Shown: positions 12,642 through 21,005, counted from the first letter of the stretch. The stretch is DNA of 56,438 bases from Betaproteobacteria bacterium (GCA_013289985.1 JABCYW010000025.1:1-56438), one strand, 5' to 3'. Translations and numbers: made by a program. Notes: a model not told the origin generated them from the letters alone.

Positions 12642-12658
12642 AGCCAGACCCCTTTGTG

Positions 12659-12667
12659 TGCTATGAT
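12659..12667 (+). promoter_or_regulatory. Extended -10 promoter for rpsF operon
   Basis: TGC followed by TATGAT forms an extended -10 element. No good -35 hexamer is placed 17 bases upstream, which extended -10 promoters tolerate. Transcription would begin near 12674, giving a leader of roughly 114 bases before rpsF. Confidence 0.5.
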
Positions 12668-12701
12668 CGCAGGCTTTCCTTGCCGCACCCGTGTGGTGTT
12701 T

Positions 12702-12770
12702 GGCGCCTTTCCAGGCGCCGGATATCGTAGTTGACGCTTTCGGGGCGGCTTCCTTCCAACCTCGTTGGAA
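12702..12770 (+). promoter_or_regulatory. rpsF leader with two hairpins
   Basis: Two hairpins sit in the 5' leader: GGCGCC-TTTCCA-GGCGCC at 12702-12719, and TTCCAAC-CTC-GTTGGAA at 12754-12770, just before the AAGGAG ribosome site of rpsF. Bacterial rpsF leaders often bind the S6-S18 protein pair to repress their own operon, so this is a candidate autoregulatory leader. I could not match the known motif base by base. Confidence 0.4.
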
Positions 12771-12787
12771 ATCCACAAGGAGTATCC

Positions 12788-13156
12788 ATGCGTCACTATG
12801 AAATCGTTCTGCTGATCCATCCGGATCAAAGCGAACAGGTTCCGGCCATGCTGGAACGCTACAAGGCCCTGGTCACCAATTCCGGTGGCAAGGTGATCCG
12901 ACTGGAAGACTGGGGCCGCCGCCAGCTGGCCTACACGATCCAGAAGCTTGCCAAGGCTCATTACATCTGCATCAACATCGAGTGCGGAAATGAAGCCCTG
13001 AAGGAGCTGGAAACCGGCTTCCGCTTCAACGACGCCGTCCTGCGCCACCTCACGGTGCTGCGCGACAAGGCCGACACCGCCCCGTCCGTCATGATGAAGG
13101 CCGTGGAGAAGGAAGAAGCCCGCAAGTCGGCATCGTCGCAGGAGGCGACGGCCTGA
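12788..13156 (+). CDS. rpsF: 30S ribosomal protein S6
   Basis: 122 residues beginning [19 protein letters not shown], the standard S6 start, with AAGGAG placed 8 bases upstream. It has the ferredoxin-like S6 fold (residues 1-95) and a charged, Ala/Glu-rich tail. It binds 16S rRNA together with S18 in the platform. An in-frame extension upstream to 12731 is rejected because it removes the ribosome site and lengthens the protein beyond the family. First gene of rpsF-priB-rpsR-rplI. Confidence 0.97.
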   Translation: MRHYEIVLLIHPDQSEQVPAMLERYKALVTNSGGKVIRLEDWGRRQLAYTIQKLAKAHYICINIECGNEALKELETGFRFNDAVLRHLTVLRDKADTAPSVMMKAVEKEEARKSASSQEATA

Positions 13157-13191
13157 AGGCAACAGCCGCGTCTGCCCGCTGAGCAGCAGCG

Positions 13192-13476
13192 ATGAATCGA
13201 TTGATTCTCTCTGCCGAGCTGGTGGAACGCGGTGCGACCCGGTACACCCCGGCCGGACTTCCAGCGCTCGACCTGAGCCTGAAGCACGAATCCGAGGTGG
13301 TCGAAGACAAGCAGCCCCGCAAGGTCGTCATGACGATCCGGGCGGTGGCGATCGGTGGAATCACGCGAAAGATCGCGACCTTGACCCTCGGGCAGGTCGC
13401 CAGCTACGCCGGTTTCATCGCCCCCTCCCGCAATGCGAAGGGGCTCGTCTTCCACGTGACCGAGGTCGATGCCTGA
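13192..13476 (+). CDS. priB: Primosomal replication protein N (PriB)
   Basis: 94 residues with a single-stranded DNA-binding OB fold (MNRLILSAELVERG, then the basic and aromatic strands TRKIATLTLGQVASYAGFIA). PriB helps PriA restart collapsed forks by loading DnaB through DnaT/DnaC-type factors. Its position between rpsF and rpsR is the conserved one in Beta- and Gammaproteobacteria. Start chosen at the first ATG, 35 bases after rpsF. The replicative helicase it serves is encoded two genes downstream. Confidence 0.93.
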   Translation: MNRLILSAELVERGATRYTPAGLPALDLSLKHESEVVEDKQPRKVVMTIRAVAIGGITRKIATLTLGQVASYAGFIAPSRNAKGLVFHVTEVDA

Positions 13477-13524
13477 CAGCACGTCTCCCAATCAGTCGGA
13501 ACCCATTTTCAAGAGGTCATCACC

Positions 13525-13809
13525 ATGCCCCCGCCGAAGTCACGTTTTTCCAAGGACAAGCGCCCCAAGCGCAACCAGCAATCCCTGCTGTTCCGCCGCA
13601 AGCGCTTCTGCCGTTTCACGGTCGCCAAGGTCGATCACATCGACTACAAGGACGTCGACGTCCTGCGCGATTTCGTGGGTGAGAACGGCAAGATCACGCC
13701 GGCTCGCCTGACCGGCACCCGCGCGTTCTACCAGCGTCAGCTGACCACCGCCATCAAGCGCGCGCGCTTCCTGGCGCTGCTGCCGTACAGCGATCAACAC
13801 AAGGTCTGA
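13525..13809 (+). CDS. rpsR: 30S ribosomal protein S18
   Basis: 94 residues. The conserved S18 core is clear ([54 protein letters not shown]). The N-terminal extension is short, basic and Pro-rich ([18 protein letters not shown]), common in Burkholderiales. It forms a heterodimer with S6 on 16S rRNA. It lies 48 bases after priB and 13 bases before rplI. Confidence 0.97.
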   Translation: MPPPKSRFSKDKRPKRNQQSLLFRRKRFCRFTVAKVDHIDYKDVDVLRDFVGENGKITPARLTGTRAFYQRQLTTAIKRARFLALLPYSDQHKV

Positions 13810-13822
13810 GGAGAAACGACCC

Positions 13823-14275
13823 ATGCAAATCATCCTGCTGGAAAAGGTCGCCAACCTCGGTAACCTGGGCGACGTCGTCAAGGTCAAGGACGGCTACGCA
13901 CGCAACTTCCTGATCCCGACCCGCGTGGCCCGCCGTGCCACCGCCGCCGCGATCAAGGAATTCGAAGTCAAGCGCGCCGAGCTCGAAAAGGCCGCCGCCG
14001 AGAAGCTGGCCACCGCGCAGGCGTTCGGCGAGAAGCTGGCCGGCAAGACCGTCCGCATCTCGCAGAAGGCCGGCGTCGACGGTCGCCTGTTCGGTTCGGT
14101 CACCAACGCCGACATCGCCGAAGCCCTCACCAAGAACGGCTTCGAAGTGGCCAAGTCGCAAGTGCGCCTGCCCAACGGTCCGCTCAAGACCGTCGGCGAG
14201 CACGCCGTGGCCATCGCCGCGCACACGGACGTCGTCGTCGACGTCACGGTGCAGGTGGTCGCCGAGCAAGACTAA
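13823..14275 (+). CDS. rplI: 50S ribosomal protein L9
   Basis: 150 residues, the usual length. The N-terminal L9 signature [20 protein letters not shown] is intact, followed by the long connecting helix (about 40-75) and the C-terminal rRNA-binding domain. L9 sits at the base of the L1 stalk of the 50S subunit. Last gene of the ribosomal operon; a strong intrinsic terminator follows 38 bases later. Confidence 0.97.
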   Translation: MQIILLEKVANLGNLGDVVKVKDGYARNFLIPTRVARRATAAAIKEFEVKRAELEKAAAEKLATAQAFGEKLAGKTVRISQKAGVDGRLFGSVTNADIAEALTKNGFEVAKSQVRLPNGPLKTVGEHAVAIAAHTDVVVDVTVQVVAEQD

Positions 14276-14312
14276 GGCTTTCCCGCGGGCCGCGTGCCCG
14301 CTCGCAGCCTCG

Positions 14313-14340
14313 AAAGGGCCGACTCGCGTCGGCCCTTTTC
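14313..14340 (+). terminator. Intrinsic terminator of rpsF operon
   Basis: An 11-bp perfect stem AAAGGGCCGAC / GTCGGCCCTTT with loop TCGC, ending in TTTT. It closes the rpsF-priB-rpsR-rplI operon, so dnaB needs its own promoter in the following 100 bases. Confidence 0.9.
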
Positions 14341-14385
14341 CATTGGCGCGGCGATTTTTTCGCTTGTCCTCCCAAGCTCCCCAGG

Positions 14386-14406
14386 CTGTCCACAAGCTTG
14401 TCCACA
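14386..14406 (+). promoter_or_regulatory. Two DnaA-box-like 9-mers before dnaB
   Basis: CTGTCCACA (14386-14394) and TTGTCCACA (14398-14406) lie in tandem 12 bases apart, 36 bases before the dnaB start. The second differs from the strong DnaA box TTATCCACA at one base, the first at two. They could let DnaA set dnaB expression. Chance matches are possible. Confidence 0.4.
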
Positions 14407-14441
14407 GGCGCCCGCTGCCGCGCCTTTAAGATCGACGACAC

Positions 14442-16913
14442 ATGACGACCATCTTTGATTCCGCGCTGCCCAGCCGGGGTGAATCCCGCGACGACGAAGT
14501 CGCCAGGCTGCGCGTGCCGCCCCAGTCCATCGAGGCCGAGCAGAGCGTGCTGGGCGGGCTGCTGCTGGACAACGGCGCGTGGGACCGCGCGGCCGACGTC
14601 GTCACCGAGGCCGACTTCTACCGCTTCGAGCACAAGATCATCTTCGGCGCGATCGGCGCGCTGATCGGCGCCAGCAAGCCGGCCGACGTCATCACCGTCT
14701 ACGAGCACCTGCAGATGGCCGGCAAGGCCGAGGACTCGGGTGGCCTGCAGTACCTCAACGCGCTCGCACAGAGCGTGCCGAGCGCGGCCAACATGCGCCG
14801 CTACGCCGAGATCGTGCGCGAGCGCGCGATCCTGCGCAAGCTGATCGCCGCCTCGGACGAGATCGCCACCAACGCCTTCAACCCGCAGGGCCGCGCCGTC
14901 ACGCAGATCCTCGACGAGGCCGAAGGCAAGATCTTCAAGATCGGCGAGGAAGGCAACCGCAACAAGCAGGGCTTCCAGAGCATGGACGTGCTCGCGGTGC
15001 AGCTGATCGACCGCGTCACCGAGCTGGCCGAGAACGGCGCCGAGGACGTCACCGGCGTGCGCACCGGCTTCTACGACATGGATCGCAACACGGCTGGCCT
15101 GCAGCCGGGCGACCTGATCATCCTGGCGGCACGGCCGTCGATGGGCAAGGCGCAGCCGCTGGACGCCCGGGTTCGTACCTTGTCGGGCTGGAAGCCCATG
15201 GGCGAGCTGGAAGTGGGCGATGCCGTGGCTTCGGTCGACGGCCGGCCCTCGATCGTCACGGGCATCCATCCGCAGGGCGAGCGCCAGGTCTGGCGCATGC
15301 GTTTTTCCGACGGCCGCTCGGCCGAGTGCTGCGCCGAACACCTGTGGAAGGTGAGCTGCCGCCACTGGCCCGAGCCCAAGGTGCTGCGCACCGAGGAGAT
15401 CCAGGCGCTGCTCACGAAGAAGCGCTACCAGGATCGCCTGTGGATAGCGCGCGCCACCGGCGATTTCGGGCACCAGGACCCGTTGCCGGTCGATCCGTGG
15501 CTGCTGGGTGCCCTGATCGGCGATGGCTGCCTGACCGGCACCGGCTCCGTGCGTTTCTCGACCGCATCGCCGCAGATCGTCGACCTCGTCGGCGCCCGCG
15601 CCGGCGAGGGCATGGACGTCGTGCATGCAGGGGCATACGACTACCGCATCGTGCGCAAGGATCGCGGCCATCCCGCGGGCTTCGCAGGCGCGCAGCCGAA
15701 TCCGCTGCGTGCCGCGCTCGAGGCGCTGCAGTTGTCTGGCCTGCCCAGCGACCGCAAGTTCATCCCCCGTGTCTACCTCGAGGCGTGCCGCGAGCGTCGC
15801 CTCGACCTGCTGCGCGGCCTGCTCGACACCGACGGCTGGGTCGAATCCTGGGGCAGCGTGCGCCTGTCCACCTCCAGCCGGCGGCTGGCCGACGACACCG
15901 CCGAACTCGTCCGCTCGCTCGGAGGCTGGTGCTCGATCAACACCAAGCAGCCGCATTTCACCAATGTCGCCGGCGTGCGCGTGCCCGGCTTGCTCGCGTA
16001 TGTGCTGCACATCTCGCATCCCGAGCCGCGTTCGTTGTTCCTCCTGTCGGAGAAGCAGGCGCGCGCGCCCGAGCGCTGGCAGCGCGAGAAGCGGCTCACC
16101 ATCAGCGCCATCGAGCCCACGCGCGTGGCGCCGTGCCAGTGCATCTCGGTGAGCCACCCCGAGCGCCTGTACATCACCGATGGCGACGTCGTCACCCACA
16201 ACACCGCCTTCGCCCTGAACATCGCCGAGAACGTCTCCGTCAACGAGGGCCTGCCGGTCGTCGTGTTCTCGATGGAAATGGGCGCGTCCCAGCTCGCGCT
16301 GCGGATGGTCGGCTCGCAGGGCCGCATCGACCAGCAGCACCTGCGCACGGGCCGCCTCGACAACGACGAGTGGGGGCGCCTGACCGAGGCCGTGGAGCGG
16401 CTGTCGAAGTCGTCCGTGTTCATCGACGAGACTCCCGCGCTCACGGGCCCGGAACTGCGCGCCCGCGCGCGCCGGCAGGCGCGCCAGTGCGGCCAGCTGG
16501 GCCTGATCGTGATCGACTACCTGCAGCTGATGAGCGGCTCCGGCAGCGACAACGAGAACCGCGCCACCGAGATCGGCGAGATCTCGCGGGGCCTGAAGGC
16601 GCTGGCCAAGGAACTCAACTGCCCGGTGATCGCGCTGTCCCAGCTGAACCGCAGCGTGGAGACGCGGCCCGACAAGCGCCCGATGATGTCCGACCTGCGC
16701 GAATCCGGCGCCATCGAGCAGGACGCGGACATCATCATGTTCATCTACCGCGACGAGTACTACAACAAGGAGACAAAGGAGCCGGGCGTCGCCGAGATCA
16801 TCATCGCCAAGCAGCGGAATGGCCCCGTGGGCACCACAAAGCTAGCATTTCTGCGGCAGTGGACGAAGTTCGAGAACCTGGCGCCGGACTACCAAGGGCC
16901 AGGAGAGTACTAA
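14442..16913 (+). CDS. dnaB: Replicative DNA helicase DnaB, intein-containing precursor
   Basis: 823 residues: 236 of N-extein, a 351-residue intein and 236 of C-extein, giving a spliced helicase of 472 residues, the normal DnaB size. The N-domain (PPQSIEAEQSVLGGLLLDN) binds primase; the RecA-like C-domain has Walker A ARPSMGK/T, split by the intein between Lys and Thr, Walker B LIVIDYLQLMSG and the R-finger region LRESGAIEQDADIIMF. DnaB unwinds DNA ahead of the fork as a hexamer, working with DnaG (43936-45918). Without splicing the ATP site cannot form. The last 179 bases, up to the stop codon, are duplicated at 25541-25719 beyond an island. The working end uses A-ending codons (ACA, CAA, CCA) and TAA, the distant copy ACG, CAG and TGA. 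Confidence 0.95.
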   Translation: MTTIFDSALPSRGESRDDEVARLRVPPQSIEAEQSVLGGLLLDNGAWDRAADVVTEADFYRFEHKIIFGAIGALIGASKPADVITVYEHLQMAGKAEDSGGLQYLNALAQSVPSAANMRRYAEIVRERAILRKLIAASDEIATNAFNPQGRAVTQILDEAEGKIFKIGEEGNRNKQGFQSMDVLAVQLIDRVTELAENGAEDVTGVRTGFYDMDRNTAGLQPGDLIILAARPSMGKAQPLDARVRTLSGWKPMGELEVGDAVASVDGRPSIVTGIHPQGERQVWRMRFSDGRSAECCAEHLWKVSCRHWPEPKVLRTEEIQALLTKKRYQDRLWIARATGDFGHQDPLPVDPWLLGALIGDGCLTGTGSVRFSTASPQIVDLVGARAGEGMDVVHAGAYDYRIVRKDRGHPAGFAGAQPNPLRAALEALQLSGLPSDRKFIPRVYLEACRERRLDLLRGLLDTDGWVESWGSVRLSTSSRRLADDTAELVRSLGGWCSINTKQPHFTNVAGVRVPGLLAYVLHISHPEPRSLFLLSEKQARAPERWQREKRLTISAIEPTRVAPCQCISVSHPERLYITDGDVVTHNTAFALNIAENVSVNEGLPVVVFSMEMGASQLALRMVGSQGRIDQQHLRTGRLDNDEWGRLTEAVERLSKSSVFIDETPALTGPELRARARRQARQCGQLGLIVIDYLQLMSGSGSDNENRATEIGEISRGLKALAKELNCPVIALSQLNRSVETRPDKRPMMSDLRESGAIEQDADIIMFIYRDEYYNKETKEPGVAEIIIAKQRNGPVGTTKLAFLRQWTKFENLAPDYQGPGEY
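15150..16202 (+). mobile_element. Class 3 intein with LAGLIDADG endonuclease in DnaB P-loop
   Basis: A 351-residue insertion between Gly-Lys and Thr of Walker A. It starts with Ala, not Cys or Ser, so it cannot use the standard first step. It has the class 3 set Trp66 (in EHLWKV, block B), Cys331 (in CQCISV, block F, where an Asp is usual) and Thr349 before the terminal His350-Asn351; the +1 residue is Thr. Class 3 inteins use the block F Cys as first nucleophile. The middle holds two LAGLIDADG helices, LLGALIGDG (118-126, Asp125) and LLRGLLDTDG (220-229, Asp226/228), so the homing endonuclease may be active. The P-loop is a known DnaB intein site. Confidence 0.93.
16733..16911 (+). repeat. 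Direct repeat, left copy: working 3' end of dnaB
   Basis: 179 bases, same length as the copy at 25541-25719 with no gaps. I count 8 mismatches, all at third codon positions and all synonymous. A 50-base tract (16836-16885) is identical and contains CTA-GCA-TTT, codons rare in this GC-rich gene. The repeat marks the left edge of the island at 16914-25540. Confidence 0.93.
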
Positions 16914-17599
16914 GTCACCCGTTAGGAAATGCTGCATTTTTTAGGCGCCGTTTCCCAACCTTGGAGGTTGGGAGAGTTGGGAACGAAAGAAGAGGCCTGG
17001 GGAAATGTTTGTGACCAGCGTGCTCGGCAGTAGGCGCCCTGGTCGATACGCCGATGGCATTCTCCTAGCGAAATGTTGCGTTGAACGGGGTCAACCGACT
17101 CCCGTCGGTAGCCCCGTCGGATTGGCTGAGGCCCCGTCTGACCCTGCCCGTCGGCTTCAGGGCTGACGGCCCGACAGGTGGGGTGTCTGGCGGGGGTATG
17201 AGCCGCACGTACGCACGCTACTCGAAGAGGCGCCATTAGCCCTGCTCGGTCGGGTTGTGGAGCAGATTCACACCGATTCGCGAATGGATCGAGATGCGAT
17301 CTGGGCGAACATGCGGAGTCTGGCTCGTGGGCTCAAAGTTAGAAGAGACATCTGGCGACTCGATTTGTAGCTTGTCGCCTTCATTGCAGCGATAGTGGAA
17401 GTTCGCGCCGATGTCGGCCGCGTCGACTCACGCTGCATTGCTGTCCGTCGCGGACTGCGCTGGAATTCGCACCGTGTGCGCGGTCGGGGCCACTCACCGC
17501 GGCGTCGCCACCGGCTTCCGCGACCATGCCACCTGCCGCTTTCGAGCGGGCCGCGAGCGTTCGCGGCGCGTGCTTAGGCTTGTCGAAGAAGGTTCGTAG
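16914..17599. other. Left end of the island, no intact gene
   Basis: 686 bases between dnaB and the helicase gene. It starts with a weak hairpin AAATGC-T-GCATTT followed by Ts (16927-16942), possibly the present dnaB terminator. Only one stretch looks coding (17167-17370). Base composition is less GC-rich than the flanks. Open frames on both strands around 17395-17784 lack any recognisable motif. No integrase, transposase or tRNA was seen. Confidence 0.6.
17167..17370 (+). pseudogene. Possible 3' remnant of an unknown gene
   Basis: An open stretch of 67 codons with no good start, ending in TAG. The translation (…TLLEEAPLALLGRVVEQI, SLARGLKVRRDIWRLDL) has balanced amino acid use typical of a real protein end and unlike the Arg/Ala-rich shadow frames of this genome. 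It may be the tail of a gene whose front was lost when the island formed. I cannot assign a family; it could also be chance. Confidence 0.3.
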
Positions 17600-20497
17600 C
17601 TATACCAAGCCTCGGTACGGTAGATCAGACGCCAAGGCCTGACCCGGGGATGCGAGCCATTGGAAGAGTTGGGCGTCCGAGAGGCCGCCTTCGCACCTAC
17701 GGAGCAAGGCCTCACCGAGATCAACGCTCTCGACAACACTGAGGCGGCCGCACGACGCGATGACCAGGGGGACGCTTGGGTCAACCCCGGGGTGACAGAG
17801 CGTCACGCAGAAGTGCTCTCGCAGCCCGTGGATCTCCGAGGCGGCCAATACTTCAACCGCCTTGTTGTAGTCGACGAGCTTCTCGCCCTGCTTGGTCTTC
17901 AATTCCATCACGATGGAGGGCACTCCGGCAAGGCGAACGAGATAGTCTGGAGCGCCTGTCTTCGTCTTGTCGTCAAGCCTCTCAAACGCGACCTTCAACG
18001 TTGTGAGCACCTCTTCGAAGGCCTTCTCGAAATCGTCGCCTGTCGCGGAATAGAAGCGCCGCACGAGCTCGACGTTTGCGCATCGCTTCGCTCGACGCTC
18101 CTGACGCTCGCCCGCCCTACGACGCTGCGACTTCTTCCACTCACGGCAGGCATCGCGCATCCAGTTTGCCTTTGCTTGAGGGGTGGGCTTCGCCCCCGCA
18201 AACGCAGCCTGTCTCCGGGTGTCGGCGTCGCTGGTTCCGAGCATAAGCCTTTCTGGCGAGCCCAATCCATTGGTTCGCAGTGCGAGGATCTCGTGTCTGC
18301 GAAGCGTGAACGGCGCCCCAGGCTCCCGAACGGTCGTCATCCACAAGGCATCGTCCGGCAGTCCTTCTTGAACACGATATGCCAGACGGCGGATGACACG
18401 AGTGAGCGATGCCAACGCGCCGAGCGTCGCGTCGCTAGCGCGCAAGGATCTTGGCCTGCACTCTTGGTCAACACTGGTATCGCTTCCCGCCTGCGCAATC
18501 GCGGCCATTCCCTGCAGCAGCCACGCCAGGCTTCGGAAGAGTTCGCTCAACACTCCCGCACTCGGGCCCTTTCCCATTCGCTCAAGGTCAGTCAATTGCA
18601 CGCCATCGATCCACATCCGCGCAACGAAGGCACAGTTGATGGGGAGTTCGTCCGCCTGCCACGTCGGCTCGTACAAGTGCTCCCGAAAGCCTTCTGGCTT
18701 GAAGAGCGCCGGAACCTCAAGGTGATACGGCAAGTAGCGCGTGTTCGCGACCTTCGCCGCCCCGCGGAATTCGGGACTTCCGAAACATGCAGAGAAAAGC
18801 AGAAACGCGAGTTGGTCCACGTCGCCGTCATAACCCTTCGACGGCAGCAGGCTGGCCATATAGCCACATTGCCGCGCCATGTAGTCGACGATGAACCCGC
18901 CTGTTTCCGGCAGCAAGCCACTGTAGCCAACAGCTCGCCCTACGGGCGTCGCCGTCAGCTTCCCAGATGAGGCCACAATGACGAACCCCATTTCAACTAG
19001 ACGCGCAACGGACGCTCTGACGAGGTTTGGCCAAATCACAAACGATTGCGCGTTTCGGTCTCGTTCTCGCAAGGCGCTGAACGTATTGCAGATGAGATCG
19101 GCGGTCTGGTCCGCCGTCGAGCACAAGCGCGATGCAATCAATTGCAGCGCAAGCTGGGCGAATCCGTCGGGAGCGATCCGCGGCTCGATCGGAGGAAGTT
19201 CACCGAGTTGGAGATACGCTTGCGCAGCTTGCAACTGTCGCTTCGTAGCCATGTAGACGACTTGGCCTTCGTCATGATCAAAGCCCATACGTCCTACACG
19301 GCCGCACATGTTGTGGAAGTCGGCGGCATCGATTGGGGTTTCCTGCCGTGACTTGAAGTCCCAACGTGCCCAGGAACCAAACACAGCAGCCCCCAAAGGG
19401 AAGTTCACGCCGGCTGCGAGCGTGGTGGTGGCAAAGACGACGTCAAGGCGATTTTCCAAGAGCTCGCGTTCCACGATGGTTCGCTCGTCGTCGGTGAGGT
19501 CGGCTGTGTGAATCCCTACCCGCTGGGGAAGCAATTCGGCAAGAGCGGCGTTCGCAGTGGTCGGCGGAAGGCCGTCAAACGCGAGCGACATCTGACCTTT
19601 CTTTGCGGGAAAGGCCTTGGCTATGTACTCCCGCGCGAACTGCAACGGCTGCGCCTTTGTCATGCAGAACACGATTACCGGTTTATGCCCCTGTGACACA
19701 TGAGCGAGCTCGATCACGACATCTATGGGATCTTGTGAAGCACCGGCTTGACGCTGTTTTTCATGAATCGTGTCTGGACTAGCCGTTGACACCGAGTACT
19801 GCAGCGACTCCGCGCGGCATTGGTAGCGCAAGTGCTTTTCCCGCGACGTTGACTGCACCAGATGGACCGACAGCCAATCGGCCAGATCACCTGCGTCCTT
19901 GGGCTTCAGTACCGCGGACAGCCCCACGAACTGACGCCACCCAGCCTTCTTCAACAACGTCAAGAGGATTTCAACGTGCTGGCCTCGACTCTTGTCGCCG
20001 ATGAGTTGAATCTCATCGCAGACGATTACCGTCCTCGACATGTCTTGCGGCACGCCAGAGGCCGAGAGCAACGCCAGGTACTTTTCGTATGTTGCGACCA
20101 ACAGGGACACTCGGAGCGGATCCGTTGGGATTTCGCCATCGGCGTCTGCGACCACGTCCCCGGTTGCGACAACGAGCGACCTTCGATCGTCGTCTAGGAA
20201 GGGCGTGAGGATCTGTTGCCTGAAGTCTTCGAACTTCTGTCGCGCGAGCGCGCGATGGGTGACTAGGTATACCGTATGGCAACCAGCGAGCAGACCTTGC
20301 GCGAGCGCCCAAAGCGCGATCTGCGTCTTCCCCGTCGAAGTGGGCGAGACAACGAGACCACTCTCGCCGCGCCCGATTCCGGCTTCGAGGGCGGCGTATT
20401 GGGCGTCGGTCAAGGACGGCGCCCCCCCGTCTCGATACATTAGAGCGGCCTCGACCTGCGGCTGAAGTCCATGATCCCGTGGCAGCGTGTTCTTCAT
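17600..20497 (-). CDS. Ski2-like helicase fused to PD-(D/E)XK-type nuclease domain
   Basis: 965 residues. Helicase part (about 25-560): motif I SPTSTGKT (51-58), motif II DEIQ (161-164), motif III SAV (194-196), TTTLAAGVNFP (about 358-367) and motif VI NMCGRVGRMG (around 399-403), closest in style to Ski2/Hel308 superfamily 2 helicases. The C-terminus has a nuclease signature: Asp851 in GAPDYLV, then Glu866-Leu-Lys868 in VMELKTKQG. A basic stretch (QRRRAGERQERRAKR) precedes it. I start at ATG 20497 because GAGGGAG lies 6 bases upstream; 16 further codons are open. Single-chain helicase-nucleases such as Hna act in phage defence; that role is inferred here. It reads against the other island genes. 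Confidence 0.85.
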   Translation of the reverse strand: MKNTLPRDHGLQPQVEAALMYRDGGAPSLTDAQYAALEAGIGRGESGLVVSPTSTGKTQIALWALAQGLLAGCHTVYLVTHRALARQKFEDFRQQILTPFLDDDRRSLVVATGDVVADADGEIPTDPLRVSLLVATYEKYLALLSASGVPQDMSRTVIVCDEIQLIGDKSRGQHVEILLTLLKKAGWRQFVGLSAVLKPKDAGDLADWLSVHLVQSTSREKHLRYQCRAESLQYSVSTASPDTIHEKQRQAGASQDPIDVVIELAHVSQGHKPVIVFCMTKAQPLQFAREYIAKAFPAKKGQMSLAFDGLPPTTANAALAELLPQRVGIHTADLTDDERTIVERELLENRLDVVFATTTLAAGVNFPLGAAVFGSWARWDFKSRQETPIDAADFHNMCGRVGRMGFDHDEGQVVYMATKRQLQAAQAYLQLGELPPIEPRIAPDGFAQLALQLIASRLCSTADQTADLICNTFSALRERDRNAQSFVIWPNLVRASVARLVEMGFVIVASSGKLTATPVGRAVGYSGLLPETGGFIVDYMARQCGYMASLLPSKGYDGDVDQLAFLLFSACFGSPEFRGAAKVANTRYLPYHLEVPALFKPEGFREHLYEPTWQADELPINCAFVARMWIDGVQLTDLERMGKGPSAGVLSELFRSLAWLLQGMAAIAQAGSDTSVDQECRPRSLRASDATLGALASLTRVIRRLAYRVQEGLPDDALWMTTVREPGAPFTLRRHEILALRTNGLGSPERLMLGTSDADTRRQAAFAGAKPTPQAKANWMRDACREWKKSQRRRAGERQERRAKRCANVELVRRFYSATGDDFEKAFEEVLTTLKVAFERLDDKTKTGAPDYLVRLAGVPSIVMELKTKQGEKLVDYNKAVEVLAASEIHGLREHFCVTLCHPGVDPSVPLVIASCGRLSVVESVDLGEALLRRCEGGLSDAQLFQWLASPGQALASDLPYRGLV

Positions 20498-21005
20498 GTC
20501 AACTCCCTCGTTCCGTCCGTCAAACTGTAGTCCGAACCCAACCATCTGGCGCGCAGTGCGTATGGATGTCTGAGGACTGGATGTCGCTCGATCTGCACGT
20601 CACGGCTTAAGATTGTCCGGCTACAACTTCTGAAACGTAAAAGCGCAGCCATTCCCGACATGCGATCGGGAGTCCATCGGTGGACAACGTAGACACCGCG
20701 GCCCGTTGGCCGATCATGTCCAGCGGCCGCTCGCTGTGGGGGAATGGATCCGGTGCGCGCTGGAGGCGCTGCGCGCATGTGCCGCCGCGAGATAGTCCCT
20801 ACACTGGCGATGAGCGCCATTGCGCGCGAGCTGTCCGAGATGTCGCCGCACGATGCGGCGCTGACGCTGTGCGATAGGGCCGAGGAACTCGATCGATCCA
20901 GCGGCGACCGCTTGCGACCGTCCGTGTGCGCAATCGGCAGGCGTCGGCGCGTCTAGCGACCACGCCCAATGGACAATCAGGATTCCGAACGACCCAAGCG
21001 AGCGG
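20498..21005. other. Intergenic region between divergent island genes
   Basis: 508 bases between the helicase (leftward) and the DUF4238 gene (rightward), which must contain promoters for both. A hairpin TCCCGA-CATGCGA-TCGGGA lies at 20653-20671. A 48-codon frame at 20812-20958 (MSAIARELSEMSPHDAAL) has some coding character but no ribosome site or known family. No clear -35/-10 pair was found. Confidence 0.5.

Noticed and set aside
20744-20956. Small + strand frame between helicase and DUF4238 genes
   Set aside because: It lacks a ribosome site and known family and ends in an Arg run typical of shadow frames; mentioned only within the intergenic entry.
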